The position numbers and the translations under genes were made by a program. Shown one piece after another: positions 27,201-37,578 of a stretch of DNA of 64,000 nt. The notes beneath the pieces are model-generated. The model had not been told where the DNA came from and searched no databases. It was given only the letters and a program-made list of their open reading frames with translations. Source of the DNA: Roseburia sp. 831b. Its GTDB lineage: Bacteria; Bacillota; Clostridia; Lachnospirales; Lachnospiraceae. The stretch covers positions 1,353,501 through 1,417,500 of the forward strand of contig NZ_CP135162.1 of assembly GCF_001940165.2 (NCBI RefSeq), given 5' to 3'. Within the stretch, counting starts at the first letter, position 1. The number at the start of each line of letters is the position of its first letter.

Positions 27201-29589
27201 TATAAATTGATGCAATTATTGGCTGCAACTCTGAAGGATCAATAAATACAATGCTTAAATTCCTGTATGAATTAGGAAAGGCTTTAGTATAATCAGCCAA
27301 AACTCCATATATCATTTTAGCATTGTCATTCATCCTAACATTATCTTTACCATCAAAATCATCATCATAAATTGCATCTTTATGAATCATATCCTTCAGT
27401 CTACTGTTATTTTCAATATCACTTCTTCCATATACCGAAAATGTTCCAAAAGAATTAACTGCACCAAAATATGTTTGTCCATATGAAGGGAATATATCTA
27501 ATGAACTCTGAATCATACTCATTTGCATAAGATTATCAATAGTATCATCAATTTCTTTTCTCTTTATCTTATCAGCATGACTCTTTTCTTCCCACCATTC
27601 TGCACATCCATCTAAAAAGAAAATCTTTTGGTCATTCAATTTTTCCAAAGCTGCCGGATGCCATGCTGGAACTACACAACATCTAAAACAGGTATCATCG
27701 GATAAAACCTTTGTTGTTTCTTCGATATTAAACGCATGTATATATGCATCCAATATCCATTTCTGATTTTCAGGCAAACTCTTCCTTGCCAATTCATTTC
27801 CGAGCTTTGTATATTCATCTACAAGCGTTACTAATTCAGATTGTTCTTTACAAATACATGAATAGAAACCATCATTTGCAACAGCATATATAAACTTTAC
27901 AAAACATTTCCCCAATTTATCAAATTTTGCAGATATAAGCTTTGTATCCTCTGACGTATTCTCATCCACATATTTTGCCAAATCAAAATCAAATCTAATA
28001 TCACTCTCGTCATACAAATCAAAAAACTCTTCTTCACTCTTAGCAAATAATAAAGATGTTATTTTCTTAATTGTAGCCACCGGGATAAAAATATTCTCTG
28101 AGTTGTTAAACTCACTAAGCATGCAGATATCCGAAAAATTGTGAAGCCAAGCATCTGTACTACTAAATCTCCACTGAAATGGCTGAATCATTTTTTTATT
28201 TCCAATTTTTACTATTTCACCATCCTCATCTCTACATTTAATTGAAAAATCAATTTTGCTAATTGTTTTACTTGCACTAGCTGCTTTTACATAACCACTA
28301 TCAATATTTACAAATGTGCTATTTGGTGAAAATATATTTGACGGAGTACAGGTAATATCTACTTCCTCATCATTTACATACCACATATTTCTGTTTAGGT
28401 AATCAAATACCCCATTAGTATGCCTGCAAATAGTAAGCCATGTATTCTGCAACTGTTGTTTTTCTTCCTCATTCTCAATATCAGAATACATACTTACAAC
28501 TTCAGCTTGACTAATATCAAATTCGATAGAAGCTACAGCTAATTTCAATTCCTTAATTGAACATAAAACTTGAAGCAACGCTGATGAAAAAGCCTCTAAA
28601 GGATCACCTGCAACAATAGGAATAGTAATTTTTTCTTTTTTCTCTTTAGTAATTTTGATATCTAATATAGATTCAATGATACTAAAATCTGTTTGTACTA
28701 ATTTTTCGCGATATTCTTCAACCCTCTCACCTCTAATATAGCCTAAAATAACTGTCGCCAATTCATCATATGATTTAATTCCCTGCATAGGCCACCCACT
28801 CCATGCAGAAGAATACTCATGACCCTCTTGTTCGTATGTCTCAATTTGCTTTTTGTACTTATTATATTGTGTCTTAGACAACTTCTTAAACATCTGACGA
28901 CTAATAAAGTTCTGCTCCACTCTCAAAATATTACTCTTAGACCTTAACGCTTTAAGATTTGGCAAATCCATCTTTTTAAAAGGAAGTCCCCATAAAGGAA
29001 GTGTAGAGTAAAATAGTTCAATAAAGTCATCAACTGTTGAAATCTTGTTTACCCACGTATCAAAAAGATTGCTCAACTTACAAATATCTACTGCCACAAA
29101 ATCAAACAAATCTTTATATAACTTATTGACCGCATCAATCTCTGTCTTACCTAAATCAATTGTGCCAGCAAATACTGCAAAATAATCACCTGATAATTCG
29201 CTCACCAAAATATCCGGCGTAATAGTATAACAATTCAACAAACCTCCTTTATCTTCTTCATCTTCTGTTCCTAAAAGAATAAGGACATTTGTATCGTGTG
29301 AATTTCTATAATGAGTAATACTTTCCTCATCAGCAATCCAATCATTTTGTTCCATCTTCTGAATGTAGACTGAATTCTCTGTATTATTCTTAAAATGTCT
29401 CCATTTATTCTTTGCCAACTTAATTTTCACAGATAGTCCCATATTTTTTAACAAATCAGAGGCTTCTCTTGAAACATTTTCGTAAATTTTTATATCTTCA
29501 AAGTTATCGATTCTAATCATCATTTCGCCATCTTTTGCAGGAGCATTTGCCACAATAAGCTGCACTATACTATCAACAATATATTTCAT
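24289..29589 (-). CDS. SspH/DptH-like HerA-type helicase of the restriction module
   Basis: 1766 residues. The N-terminal 1350 residues have no motif I know. The C-terminal part is a HerA/FtsK-like ATPase: ANRHLLITGTSGQGKTYSIQ near residue 1430 (Walker A GTSGQGKT), VIFDYTEGF, and FVVVLDEAQNLSHKEKS near 1650 (Walker B), then an Arg-rich GRKFGWSAWYATQSLQVLD. Size and layout match DptH/DndH and SspH, the large helicase of the phosphorothioation-linked restriction complexes. The start has GGAGG upstream. It begins 3 bases after the G gene and ends 5 bases before the second DUF4007-like gene. Confidence 0.88.
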   Translation of the reverse strand: MKYIVDSIVQLIVANAPAKDGEMMIRIDNFEDIKIYENVSREASDLLKNMGLSVKIKLAKNKWRHFKNNTENSVYIQKMEQNDWIADEESITHYRNSHDTNVLILLGTEDEEDKGGLLNCYTITPDILVSELSGDYFAVFAGTIDLGKTEIDAVNKLYKDLFDFVAVDICKLSNLFDTWVNKISTVDDFIELFYSTLPLWGLPFKKMDLPNLKALRSKSNILRVEQNFISRQMFKKLSKTQYNKYKKQIETYEQEGHEYSSAWSGWPMQGIKSYDELATVILGYIRGERVEEYREKLVQTDFSIIESILDIKITKEKKEKITIPIVAGDPLEAFSSALLQVLCSIKELKLAVASIEFDISQAEVVSMYSDIENEEEKQQLQNTWLTICRHTNGVFDYLNRNMWYVNDEEVDITCTPSNIFSPNSTFVNIDSGYVKAASASKTISKIDFSIKCRDEDGEIVKIGNKKMIQPFQWRFSSTDAWLHNFSDICMLSEFNNSENIFIPVATIKKITSLLFAKSEEEFFDLYDESDIRFDFDLAKYVDENTSEDTKLISAKFDKLGKCFVKFIYAVANDGFYSCICKEQSELVTLVDEYTKLGNELARKSLPENQKWILDAYIHAFNIEETTKVLSDDTCFRCCVVPAWHPAALEKLNDQKIFFLDGCAEWWEEKSHADKIKRKEIDDTIDNLMQMSMIQSSLDIFPSYGQTYFGAVNSFGTFSVYGRSDIENNSRLKDMIHKDAIYDDDFDGKDNVRMNDNAKMIYGVLADYTKAFPNSYRNLSIVFIDPSELQPIIASIYKYIEIEKKKHSDDKININIKILVKPENKGGRNYLAYWMDECFSQDANVSIKTYLNEWRTKADIEKLLNGNNDIVFVMDLLKVNNLQFVNESGAVRLDLSQCRFPIVFKPSPVSDTSSNIKRRIELSQPQFGSAYAHTQVVRYRNNSETIPNGNYIAVKEVCIDNEAQGIVHALHEKAYWVVCVDSGMDGALLRNDEQHPNEYSIIGFSTGKGAYGQYNLTVTARKSILDTIKKKLESRLYQLFHWEKTKIDKAAELCIKEAGGLDGISLLSAINQKDHNINEFMAYVLTSLREKEEDSNCALKIVIHLDSYKHWFSGEIEKDDDESQSRPDFLVLEANVSDDDKLKLTAKVTECKMSSVMNAPQHKEHAIAQVKHGIKRLSTIFDPNSKSIKRRYWYAQLYRALAFAQVTFSDNSTEFAKLSSKLRSVLDGNFDIEWSGRVLGYWLDMDGDTDVMIDTDVSTIKLYDIPQKRIQNLLLNETVDDMEFVDINAGVLIDAENEEQQIEERERELKEELKLLNSHKNKTSVNNTSFDIHDVAMADPDMESNTTTPQKGAEDSIAVSVKEKDNDIMNVVSDVQDTKEKLVENDEIVQQRPEVDLDATRVLIGTDKISEQVYWEFGHKQLANRHLLITGTSGQGKTYSIQTMLYELSKSNVSSVIFDYTEGFRLDQLEPEFVSKMGNHINQRVVKFENVPINPFKRQFIEFAGQKFPEKDSDIAARFANIMTHVYKFGDQQSAAIFDAVRIGLSKYKDGMNMQHFQEELEYEKQVNKAAQTVISKMQPFFYSIEFEDDNSFDWGDVLYPKESTATIFQLTAIDRDMQVIITELMLWDLWYYSTKNGSKEKPFVVVLDEAQNLSHKEKSPSCKILTEGRKFGWSAWYATQSLQVLDDDEVTRLLQSAFKLYFKPTDAEIVKMAKQLDPTDGSTWLNALKGLKKGQCIVVGERVKGDGKFGLVKPTITSVTAFNGRS

Positions 29590-29591
29590 GT

Positions 29592-31109
29592 CTATTCTGC
29601 CTCCTTCAATATATTTGTATAAGGGTTACTGACAATTGATGTTGCATCAGACAACTCTTTAAGGAATCCCGTTTCTTTCAAAAAATTCTGAAATGCCACT
29701 TCATTTTCAGCAAAACAACTAGCTAAAGCTGTATCTATCGTTGCATCATTTTCAAGCGATTTGCGATATTCGTTTGGGCCAATTACGATACCATAATGTT
29801 TATATAGTTTTTCCAAAAACATATTTAAGGTCATCTTTTCTCCCGGTGCTATTAATGCTAAAACAAGAAATCTTATTACATCCTCCGATAAACTAAACCT
29901 TTCAAAGGCACCCTTATTTGGAATAATGCACTGCATTTCTTTTCCCTTTGCCCTAAAAATATCTAATGAATCCTGTTTGGCTTTTTGCACATATGTCATC
30001 ATATCATCTTCGGGAATGTCCAACCCTCTAGCAATCATATTAAGTGCAGTCATAAAATCAGCTTCTAATGCACTATAAGATTCAGCCGCAATTTTTTTAA
30101 CAGAATCTTTTGATGCCCCCTTCATGTCAACTATCCATTTTCTTTTATTATTACCCAGATAAGCCGACACTCTCCATGACATCATACGCATTATCTGGAA
30201 CATAATCCCTTTCGCAAGAATTTCCATTCTGTTAATCGGATGCATTTTACATGACAAATAATTAATTAATTCATCAACACTATACTCTTCACACTCTTTA
30301 TACGCATCTTCCGGAATGAATGATAGATTAAGCTGTTGAACTAAATCTTCCTTATCAAAACCCATTTCGCTTTCCCAAGATTCTTGTATAAAACCAGCCA
30401 TATTAGAAATCTTTTCACATTGAACTTTCACTAAATCATTAAGCAAATATTCTAGGATTTTCTTTTTATCATCTTTTCCTTCTAATCCCTGAAGGATATG
30501 CAAATAGTATACTTCACCCCCACGAGCCAAAAAGTTTCTTCTGTCAAAACTAAACTTTGTATCAACAGTAATTGGATCTTCATCCCATTTTACAGAAGCC
30601 TTTCTTTTCCTTTCACTAGGATCACATCCACACATCATAAATTCTGGACAAATTGGCAGTAATTCCTGTGCTCCCCAGAATCTATTTTTAATAACAACTG
30701 CATATCCATGAAATAAGTCCTGTATACTTTCAATGTATTCATTTTTTTCATCATCAGACATACCTTCCATCTTTGATTTTATTATTTTTATCATTTCCTG
30801 ATATGCCTGTTCATCCGCTTTGATCGTTCCTTTTTTTCGAGCCTTATCATAAAAAATAAAACGTCTCAATGCCATTCTTGGTTCAACCCAATAGCTAAGT
30901 TTTTTCTCAATAGTCATATCATGAAATGACATTTTTCCATCTTTTAGATTGGCATCCTTCGCAGAAGAAAAGACCAAAAGGAACTCTATCATATACTCAT
31001 ATAATGTTTGATCTGATTTAAAACGATTACCAAAGAGCAATGAGGAAATAATCTTTCCCTTCTCAATTCTGTCGTAATCACTATCCATACCTTTAGGAAA
31101 TGTACTCAT
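29592..31109 (-). CDS. SspG/DptG-like restriction subunit
   Basis: 505 residues, start with GGAGG seven bases upstream. Features resemble DptG: MSTFPKGMDSDYDRIEKGKI, LSYWVEPRMALRRFIFYDKA, then EFMMCGCDPSERKRKASVKW and FDRRNFLARGGEVYYLHILQ. No nuclease or ATPase motif is evident. In DptFGH/SspFGH systems the G subunit is a structural partner of F and H. The assignment rests on size, position between F and H, and general resemblance rather than a diagnostic motif. Confidence 0.8.
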   Translation of the reverse strand: MSTFPKGMDSDYDRIEKGKIISSLLFGNRFKSDQTLYEYMIEFLLVFSSAKDANLKDGKMSFHDMTIEKKLSYWVEPRMALRRFIFYDKARKKGTIKADEQAYQEMIKIIKSKMEGMSDDEKNEYIESIQDLFHGYAVVIKNRFWGAQELLPICPEFMMCGCDPSERKRKASVKWDEDPITVDTKFSFDRRNFLARGGEVYYLHILQGLEGKDDKKKILEYLLNDLVKVQCEKISNMAGFIQESWESEMGFDKEDLVQQLNLSFIPEDAYKECEEYSVDELINYLSCKMHPINRMEILAKGIMFQIMRMMSWRVSAYLGNNKRKWIVDMKGASKDSVKKIAAESYSALEADFMTALNMIARGLDIPEDDMMTYVQKAKQDSLDIFRAKGKEMQCIIPNKGAFERFSLSEDVIRFLVLALIAPGEKMTLNMFLEKLYKHYGIVIGPNEYRKSLENDATIDTALASCFAENEVAFQNFLKETGFLKELSDATSIVSNPYTNILKEAE

Positions 31110-31120
31110 ATCATCGCCTC

Positions 31121-32806
31121 CTACAACTCTCTGATTATGCCATCATCAGCAATTTCCAAACTAACTGCCTTTACGCCACTATTTCTCAATATTATCATTT
31201 CAAATGTTTCATCAGAATCATCATTTAATTCTGACAGTTCTGCCTTTAAACTTTCTATACCATGAGATAGTTGTGGATCCACATTCGTTGAAATAATTCC
31301 ATTCTTTAATTCCTCAAAGTAATTTAGTAAAGGCAATGTGATTTCACTCTCTAATTCTTCTTTATTTACCTCTAACTTCAGCGAATATCTTTTTTTATCG
31401 CTATTAAATAAACTGTCTTTTGTAGGTCTAAGAACAATTTTAATACTTTTGGTCATCAAAGTACCCGTAATCAACTGAACATTCTGAGCTATTCCTGCTT
31501 CTCTGCTTAAAGTAAGAGGAATCATCGAATCATTGCTAGTTGTTCCAACATAAATCATTGATAATGCATCACACACCAAATTAGCGTCCGCTCTTGATGG
31601 TGACGACTCACCATTTCTCAACTGCAAATATCTCCTATATTGCTTAGAAAAAATATCTTCATAATTATGTGCTAACACCATTTCATCAGTTTCAATATTA
31701 GTAAACAAATACGCTCTTCTTAAAAACTCAGTCCATCCAGAAATATACGCATTTTTTTGCTCTGCATCTGTTATTATTTGAGACATTTGTTTTCCAAATA
31801 CCTTGTCATATTCGCGATTTACTAGTATCCTTTCGTCAGAACGCAGTCTTTTACTATCATATCCACAATTATTTGCCTCTTTTACTGCTACAATAGTAAA
31901 CGCTTTAGTGTTTACCACAGTGCCTACATAGCCAAAAAATAGATTTGAAAACAAATATTTATACTTTTCAACCATTGATACCTCATCACAGTTAAATCCG
32001 CCTGTAATCATATATGCTAATTGCTCTGTCATGCTACGGATTGTAAGTCTCTTTCCATGCTCAGTAAGCCATATATAATGCATATTAAGGAATTCATTTA
32101 CCCGCTGCCTATTCGCTTTGATTATCTCTCTATTAGCATTAATATGACAGTATTCCTTTTTGGGACATCCGTCACATTTTTCCCAGAGTTTATCTTGAAT
32201 TAATTTATCAACAAATTGATTAGCAAAATATGTATTATCTACCGTTGCTACATTTATCACGCAGATTTTATAATCATTAATTTCTGTAATACTACCCGTA
32301 TTACTATCCATAGAATCTATTAATTCAATTTTCGCTCTTTCTCTTTCATCCCCTTCGTCAAACAAATTACCAAATGTATTTATTAATGGTCCAGTATTTG
32401 CTACCATAAAGACATAATTACCATTCATTGGCATTTTCATAGCTTCTGAAAGCACACTTACTTTCTCTTCATCAGATATTTCGCTAAAGTCTTTTATACA
32501 CCGGCATAATCTTCCGCTAGGCAATGCATAATCACATATTTTTACATCTGGCTCGAATGCTATTCCTAATTCAGACAATACCTGATACATAATACTTGTT
32601 TTTCCATCACCTGCATGACCAGTTAACACAATTACATGAGGTTCTTCACTTTGTAAACTATTCAAAATGAATTTGCTCAACCCAACCTCAACCATTACAT
32701 CCTTAAAGAATTGATTATGCACATTCTTTTCACCGTAAGAGTTGGGATTTTGTGCATTGTAATTATGTAATGAATTAATATATGAAATATACTCTTCGTT
32801 ATACAT
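31121..32806 (-). CDS. SspF/DptF-like ATPase of the restriction module
   Basis: 561 residues from ATG TAT six bases after AAAGGAG. A longer frame starting at 32911 would overlap the cysteine desulfurase gene and lacks a site. Walker A is VIVLTGHAGDGKTSIMYQVL (GHAGDGKT at 63-70), the distinctive form seen in DptF proteins, and a Cys cluster DGCPKKEYCHIN near residue 205 may bind metal. F-type proteins are ATPases acting with G and H to damage invading DNA. It lies 31 bases after the desulfurase gene and 11 bases before the G gene. Confidence 0.88.
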   Translation of the reverse strand: MYNEEYISYINSLHNYNAQNPNSYGEKNVHNQFFKDVMVEVGLSKFILNSLQSEEPHVIVLTGHAGDGKTSIMYQVLSELGIAFEPDVKICDYALPSGRLCRCIKDFSEISDEEKVSVLSEAMKMPMNGNYVFMVANTGPLINTFGNLFDEGDERERAKIELIDSMDSNTGSITEINDYKICVINVATVDNTYFANQFVDKLIQDKLWEKCDGCPKKEYCHINANREIIKANRQRVNEFLNMHYIWLTEHGKRLTIRSMTEQLAYMITGGFNCDEVSMVEKYKYLFSNLFFGYVGTVVNTKAFTIVAVKEANNCGYDSKRLRSDERILVNREYDKVFGKQMSQIITDAEQKNAYISGWTEFLRRAYLFTNIETDEMVLAHNYEDIFSKQYRRYLQLRNGESSPSRADANLVCDALSMIYVGTTSNDSMIPLTLSREAGIAQNVQLITGTLMTKSIKIVLRPTKDSLFNSDKKRYSLKLEVNKEELESEITLPLLNYFEELKNGIISTNVDPQLSHGIESLKAELSELNDDSDETFEMIILRNSGVKAVSLEIADDGIIREL

Positions 32807-32837
32807 ACTAAATCTCCTTTGTAAAGTATTTCTATTA

Positions 32838-33974
32838 TCAGCTACACAACATTTCAAGCGCATCACATAATAAGTCAATATCCTTTCTGCTATTAAACTT
32901 ACTAAGTCCAACCCTGACTGTTCCTAAATATTCCTCATCTTTTAACCATTTATGAATATTTGGTGCACAATGATATCCTGTCCTAACTGCGATATCATAG
33001 TCTTCATCCAATATCATGCCAACATCTTCCGATTTGTATCCTTCTACCACGAATGATACCATTCCAATATGCTTGTCTTCAGGTGGTAAAAACATCCTGA
33101 TGTTATCTATTTCTTGCAATTTATCAACCAAATATTTTAAAAGTTCTTTTTCTGTTTCATATGATTCTTTCAGCAATGCTTCTTCCAAAGCAACACTCAA
33201 TCCCTTAACTGCAACTACATTGGCACTAGATGCCTCATATCTGCTAGTTCCTATAATAGGCATGTCTAGATTAAGCGAATCACTTCCAGTTCCTCCAACT
33301 ATCACTTCCTGCAGCATATGGTTATGATAATTAATAAATCCACCTACACCTAATGGTCCATATAAGGTCTTGTGCCCTGCGAATGCTAGGAAATCTATTT
33401 TCCAATCTTTCTCAATTTCAATCAACCCAAAAGACTGTGCTGTATCTAAGACAGTATATGAATTATATCTCTTTGCACTCTCAAATATTTCTTTGATTGG
33501 TAAAATATATCCAGTAACATTACTAACATGTGTACAGCACACACATATTGGTTTATCTTTTGCAAATAAATACTTCGTTGTTTCTAAATCTATTTCTAAA
33601 GTATCCGGTAACAATGGCAATTCTTTTACAATAATCCCAATTCTTTTTTCAAGCAGATGTAAAACCCTTGCCACCGCATTGTGCTCATATGGTGACATAT
33701 AGACTATATCACCTCTATGGAAATCCAGTCCTTGCAAGATTTGATTCATTGCAACAGTTATAGATGGTGTCAATATCACATCCGAATTATCACTAGCATT
33801 TGCCAATTTTCTTAACTTATTTTTTGCATCATCTATTATAGCTGTCGCTTCACGTGCTGCTTTATATGATCCTCTACCAGAATTAAAAGCATTTTCACGA
33901 TTTGCCTCGTCTAATGCTCTATATACATTTTCTGATTTTGGATATGTTGTAGCAGCATTGTCCAAGTAAATCAT
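32838..33974 (-). CDS. Cysteine desulfurase (SspA/DndA-like)
   Basis: 378 residues, a PLP-dependent aminotransferase-fold enzyme. Visible are IYLDNAATTYPKSENVY at the start, VSNVTGYILPIKEIFE, the PLP Lys in FAGHKTLYGPLGVGG near residue 201, and the catalytic Cys in RTGYHCAPNIHKWL near 335, a SufS/CsdA-type motif. It takes sulfur from L-cysteine as a persulfide. Inside a phosphorothioation operon it should feed sulfur to the PAPS-reductase-like D protein. Dedicated desulfurases of this kind are SspA or DndA; the SufS-like motif and DUF4007 neighbours favour the Ssp type. Confidence 0.93.
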   Translation of the reverse strand: MIYLDNAATTYPKSENVYRALDEANRENAFNSGRGSYKAAREATAIIDDAKNKLRKLANASDNSDVILTPSITVAMNQILQGLDFHRGDIVYMSPYEHNAVARVLHLLEKRIGIIVKELPLLPDTLEIDLETTKYLFAKDKPICVCCTHVSNVTGYILPIKEIFESAKRYNSYTVLDTAQSFGLIEIEKDWKIDFLAFAGHKTLYGPLGVGGFINYHNHMLQEVIVGGTGSDSLNLDMPIIGTSRYEASSANVVAVKGLSVALEEALLKESYETEKELLKYLVDKLQEIDNIRMFLPPEDKHIGMVSFVVEGYKSEDVGMILDEDYDIAVRTGYHCAPNIHKWLKDEEYLGTVRVGLSKFNSRKDIDLLCDALEMLCS

Positions 33975-33985
33975 ATATTCGCCTC

Positions 33986-36900
33986 CTAGCCCAATTCTTT
34001 TTCTATCATTTCCAACAATATAGCAATTTTGTCGTTCACAGATAAATCAGCAAAATCTTCCAGTGTATCTGATAAAATATTTCTAAGTATCGTACCCGTT
34101 CCTTCATCTACACATTCATAATATCGTACAATTTTTTCACCATTTTTGCCGATAAATGATAGTTCATTTTTATCACTACTTACTATAGATTTATCCATAT
34201 TTTCGATTTCTTCTTTGACATGTTTAAGCTCATCAATATAGCTCTCTAACGAATTTTCATTCCATGTATCGAGATGAATTTCAGTTACTGCTCTCACTAC
34301 CTTTTTAACAATTTCCATATCGTCATATGAACTATTCTCGGCAATACATGTCATAAGACCTGTTACTTGAGTAGAATGTAATCCATGCTTTGCCATATCG
34401 CTCTGTCGCTCGTACCAATCTAAAAGAGTATGATGTAAATCTTGCTTTGATTTTTTATCAAATACTTCAATCGTCTCCGAGATAGCTTTTTGTGTAATCC
34501 ATTGCAAGTAAGCATTAGCCTTCACTTTTAACTCTTTAATTAATACCAATATTTCCTCATATTCTTTATTCTCAAATACTTTTGGAATATCAATAAATAA
34601 TACCTCGTATGGATTAGCTTCGACATTTTGCAGTAGTGTTTTTATTTTAGGAAATGCCTTTGCTATTATGTCATTTTCCCAATATTCACTCCCCTTTCTA
34701 ATATTCTTGGTAACTTGGGGCAAAGCCCTAAACCAACGCTGCATACCTTTTAATACATTATTAAGTCTTGACTCAGTTTTACCAATAGTTTCTTTTGCAT
34801 CAAATAATGCTGACAATTCCGAAATGTATTTTTCCTTTTTAACATCTTCTGATGAAACAAACAAAAAATAATCGTCCGGTTCATCGCACATATTAAGAAT
34901 TATTTCTGCAGATAACTGTTGCTCCTTTTTGCCAAAGTAAATGACAACATCTTCATTTCTTTGACTTATGGCGTATGCAAGGTATAAAGGAATAACTCCT
35001 TTTCTCATACCAATTGGAGCTTGAACCAACTTATTTATGATTTCACTGACAGATTTCTTAGTATCACATGCATCTATAATGAAATCATTGATCAATGACA
35101 TGACATTTTCTACATTGTTTTTATACTCTTTATTTCTAATGCCAGTTCCTACAAAAACTGCTCTATAAATTGTTGATTCCGCACTTGTTCCTGACATATA
35201 TACATCAGTTTGTTCTTCATTCAACAATGTTTCCATAATTGCTTTTCTTGCTTTTTTAATTGGTGAAGAAGTAACATTTTCTTTATTGATTAATTCATTA
35301 TTGATAGAGATTGTAGCACTATAAATCTGCCCACACACTAAGTCTACTATATCCGCTAATTTCTTTTTGTTAGATGTTCTCAATCTTCCATTATCAATAT
35401 AGAACACCTTTTTACCACTTTCATCACCATACGTTAACTCAAGATACGCACCTATTTCACCTGCTAAATCTTCCTCTATTATTGGAATCTCTTTTTCAAG
35501 AACCTTATTTTCTTCTATTGCAAAAAAAGACATATCCGCCTTAATCTCTTGCAAAATATCATACTCTTGGATCTGATTTATAATATCTAGGCTTCCATAA
35601 TTGTATAAAACAATCAGCTTCGGACAATCAGCGACCTTAAGTTTCTCTTCAATTTCTGAAGAATGGTTGTCCTTATCTTCTGAATATAGAGCAAGTACCT
35701 TTCCATCACAAAACACACAATTATTAAGTAATACTTTTAAATCTGAAATGCTTAAGAAATCTTGTACAGACATATATTCATACCTAAAATATCTAGTCAT
35801 TGTAAAATTATCGTTATATCTTCGAGGCAAAATATATCTTTCTTCTGATATCTGTAACAATACATTATTAATATTTACTCGCCCCGCCCTAATGGCTTTC
35901 CTCTTTTTTATCTCCGTCTTGAGTTCAGAAGTCGCTCTAGTTTTAAATACATAGCAATTATTTGCACCTTTTTTATAAATGAGATCTTTTTCAATCAATT
36001 GTCTGATTGTCTCGTCTGGATCTGTAACATTAGCAGCCAAACGCAAACACATCCTATCTGCCGGCATTTCATCCGGTTTGTTCACAATATTGATAATTGC
36101 AAGCGTCTTAATCATCTTAATCTGATCATGCACAGTAGTCCTACTCAAAGCGTATTCTGCATTCAACCATTCATTATGAACATACTCATTATTAACATCC
36201 TTTTTAAATAGCCCTTTAAAATAGTCATAAATTAAATCCGCACCAATAATCCAGGGTCTACCAGGTACATTAGAAAATGTACTTACATACTTAGCCATAC
36301 TATACTGTTCCTCTTTTGAGATAAAGGTAAACAGTGTTCTTTCATTTTGTGCTACTTTTTCACTCACATTAAGCAATAAATATGCACTTGTTGGACTCAA
36401 TGGGTAACATCCTTTAAGCACAATTTCTTCAAAATCTTCCCGCGTAAATGTAGATGAAAATGCCACTAAACTATAGTACTCATCTGCTTTTTCATCAGAA
36501 ATGCACTTTTTTATATTATTTTCTTGTTCGTATCCATCCTTTTTATATATGGCATTCTGAATCAACTCATAATTATTCTTAGACGAAGTAACAAACAGAA
36601 TTTCCCTTATTCTTCCCTCGATCCCAGTAAAAGAATTAATCGTCTCAGCAGATAAATATTTGCCATATTCCTTAATTCCTTTATGTGCAACCATCGTAAT
36701 GAAAACTTGCGATTGTTTAGAACTATTTGCCAGCTCACATATGTCCTGTAATAATTTCATATTACTTCCCGCCGCTTGCTTGTCCTGTCCTTCAATGTAT
36801 TTACTAAATTCATCAAACACAATATATATACCGGAATATCCATAGTCTTCTACTAACTTATCAGCAATATTCTTATACATTGGCAACATCTCTGAATTAA

Positions 36901-37570
36901 CCAATGGATTAAAAATACTTCCAGATGTCAACTCAGGATATATTTTCTTAAACACTTCTAAATAATCAATCTCACAATTGTTTAATCCAGTTTCCATCGC
37001 TCTTTCTGATATTCTCTTATCAGCAAGTAAAGCTATATATTTTTGATAAGTTTCTGGATATTCTGCTTTCCATTTATAAATAATTTCCAAAGCAAATGTA
37101 TAGTATGTCTCTGGCGTTAGGTCAGATAATCCTTCTCTTTTTAGTGCTTCATTTAAACCAACCATAAATGCTTGGTTTAAATCTCCCTGCGTACTCATAA
37201 TAAGTACAGGTAAAAATCTTCCTTTATTATTCCAAATGCGATTAATGTCTTCTCCTGCCTCTTCACTTATCACAGACACTCTATTGGACAATTCACCAAT
37301 TAACTCTGAATTTTTCTCTGTTCTCTCAAGTGATAATACTGCTAATAATAAAAGTAATAAATGTGATTTCCCCTTACCATACGGACCAATCAATAATGTA
37401 GATTGATTATTATTTTCCAACACTGCATTCATATACTGCTTCATAATATCTACAGATGATTTTGTTGGAATATAGCTTTTTATCTTTTCAGTTTTATTCA
37501 AATCCAAATAGAGATTAACCGAATCCCTAAAATCACTATTAAAACTGATATAGTCTCTTAAATTTGCCAT
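33986..37570 (-). CDS. SspC-like P-loop ATPase (C)
   Basis: 1194 residues. Walker A is LLIGPYGKGKSHLLLLLL (62-79) and Walker B is IYIVFDEFSKYIEGQD near 255. The block YPLSPTSAYLLLNVSEKVAQ near 390 is shared with the 1415-aa ATPase at the operon's end. No nuclease motif is seen. In Ssp systems the C subunit is an ATPase needed for single-strand phosphorothioate modification together with B and D. It lies 8 bases after the DUF4007 gene and 11 bases before the desulfurase gene. It is longer than I would expect for a minimal SspC. Confidence 0.8.
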   Translation of the reverse strand: MANLRDYISFNSDFRDSVNLYLDLNKTEKIKSYIPTKSSVDIMKQYMNAVLENNNQSTLLIGPYGKGKSHLLLLLLAVLSLERTEKNSELIGELSNRVSVISEEAGEDINRIWNNKGRFLPVLIMSTQGDLNQAFMVGLNEALKREGLSDLTPETYYTFALEIIYKWKAEYPETYQKYIALLADKRISERAMETGLNNCEIDYLEVFKKIYPELTSGSIFNPLVNSEMLPMYKNIADKLVEDYGYSGIYIVFDEFSKYIEGQDKQAAGSNMKLLQDICELANSSKQSQVFITMVAHKGIKEYGKYLSAETINSFTGIEGRIREILFVTSSKNNYELIQNAIYKKDGYEQENNIKKCISDEKADEYYSLVAFSSTFTREDFEEIVLKGCYPLSPTSAYLLLNVSEKVAQNERTLFTFISKEEQYSMAKYVSTFSNVPGRPWIIGADLIYDYFKGLFKKDVNNEYVHNEWLNAEYALSRTTVHDQIKMIKTLAIINIVNKPDEMPADRMCLRLAANVTDPDETIRQLIEKDLIYKKGANNCYVFKTRATSELKTEIKKRKAIRAGRVNINNVLLQISEERYILPRRYNDNFTMTRYFRYEYMSVQDFLSISDLKVLLNNCVFCDGKVLALYSEDKDNHSSEIEEKLKVADCPKLIVLYNYGSLDIINQIQEYDILQEIKADMSFFAIEENKVLEKEIPIIEEDLAGEIGAYLELTYGDESGKKVFYIDNGRLRTSNKKKLADIVDLVCGQIYSATISINNELINKENVTSSPIKKARKAIMETLLNEEQTDVYMSGTSAESTIYRAVFVGTGIRNKEYKNNVENVMSLINDFIIDACDTKKSVSEIINKLVQAPIGMRKGVIPLYLAYAISQRNEDVVIYFGKKEQQLSAEIILNMCDEPDDYFLFVSSEDVKKEKYISELSALFDAKETIGKTESRLNNVLKGMQRWFRALPQVTKNIRKGSEYWENDIIAKAFPKIKTLLQNVEANPYEVLFIDIPKVFENKEYEEILVLIKELKVKANAYLQWITQKAISETIEVFDKKSKQDLHHTLLDWYERQSDMAKHGLHSTQVTGLMTCIAENSSYDDMEIVKKVVRAVTEIHLDTWNENSLESYIDELKHVKEEIENMDKSIVSSDKNELSFIGKNGEKIVRYYECVDEGTGTILRNILSDTLEDFADLSVNDKIAILLEMIEKELG

Positions 37571-37578
37571 GATAGCAC

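Noticed and set aside
32807..32911. Longer start for the SspF/DptF-like gene
   Set aside because: It would overlap the desulfurase gene by 74 bases and has no ribosome site, while ATG at 32806 has AAAGGAG.
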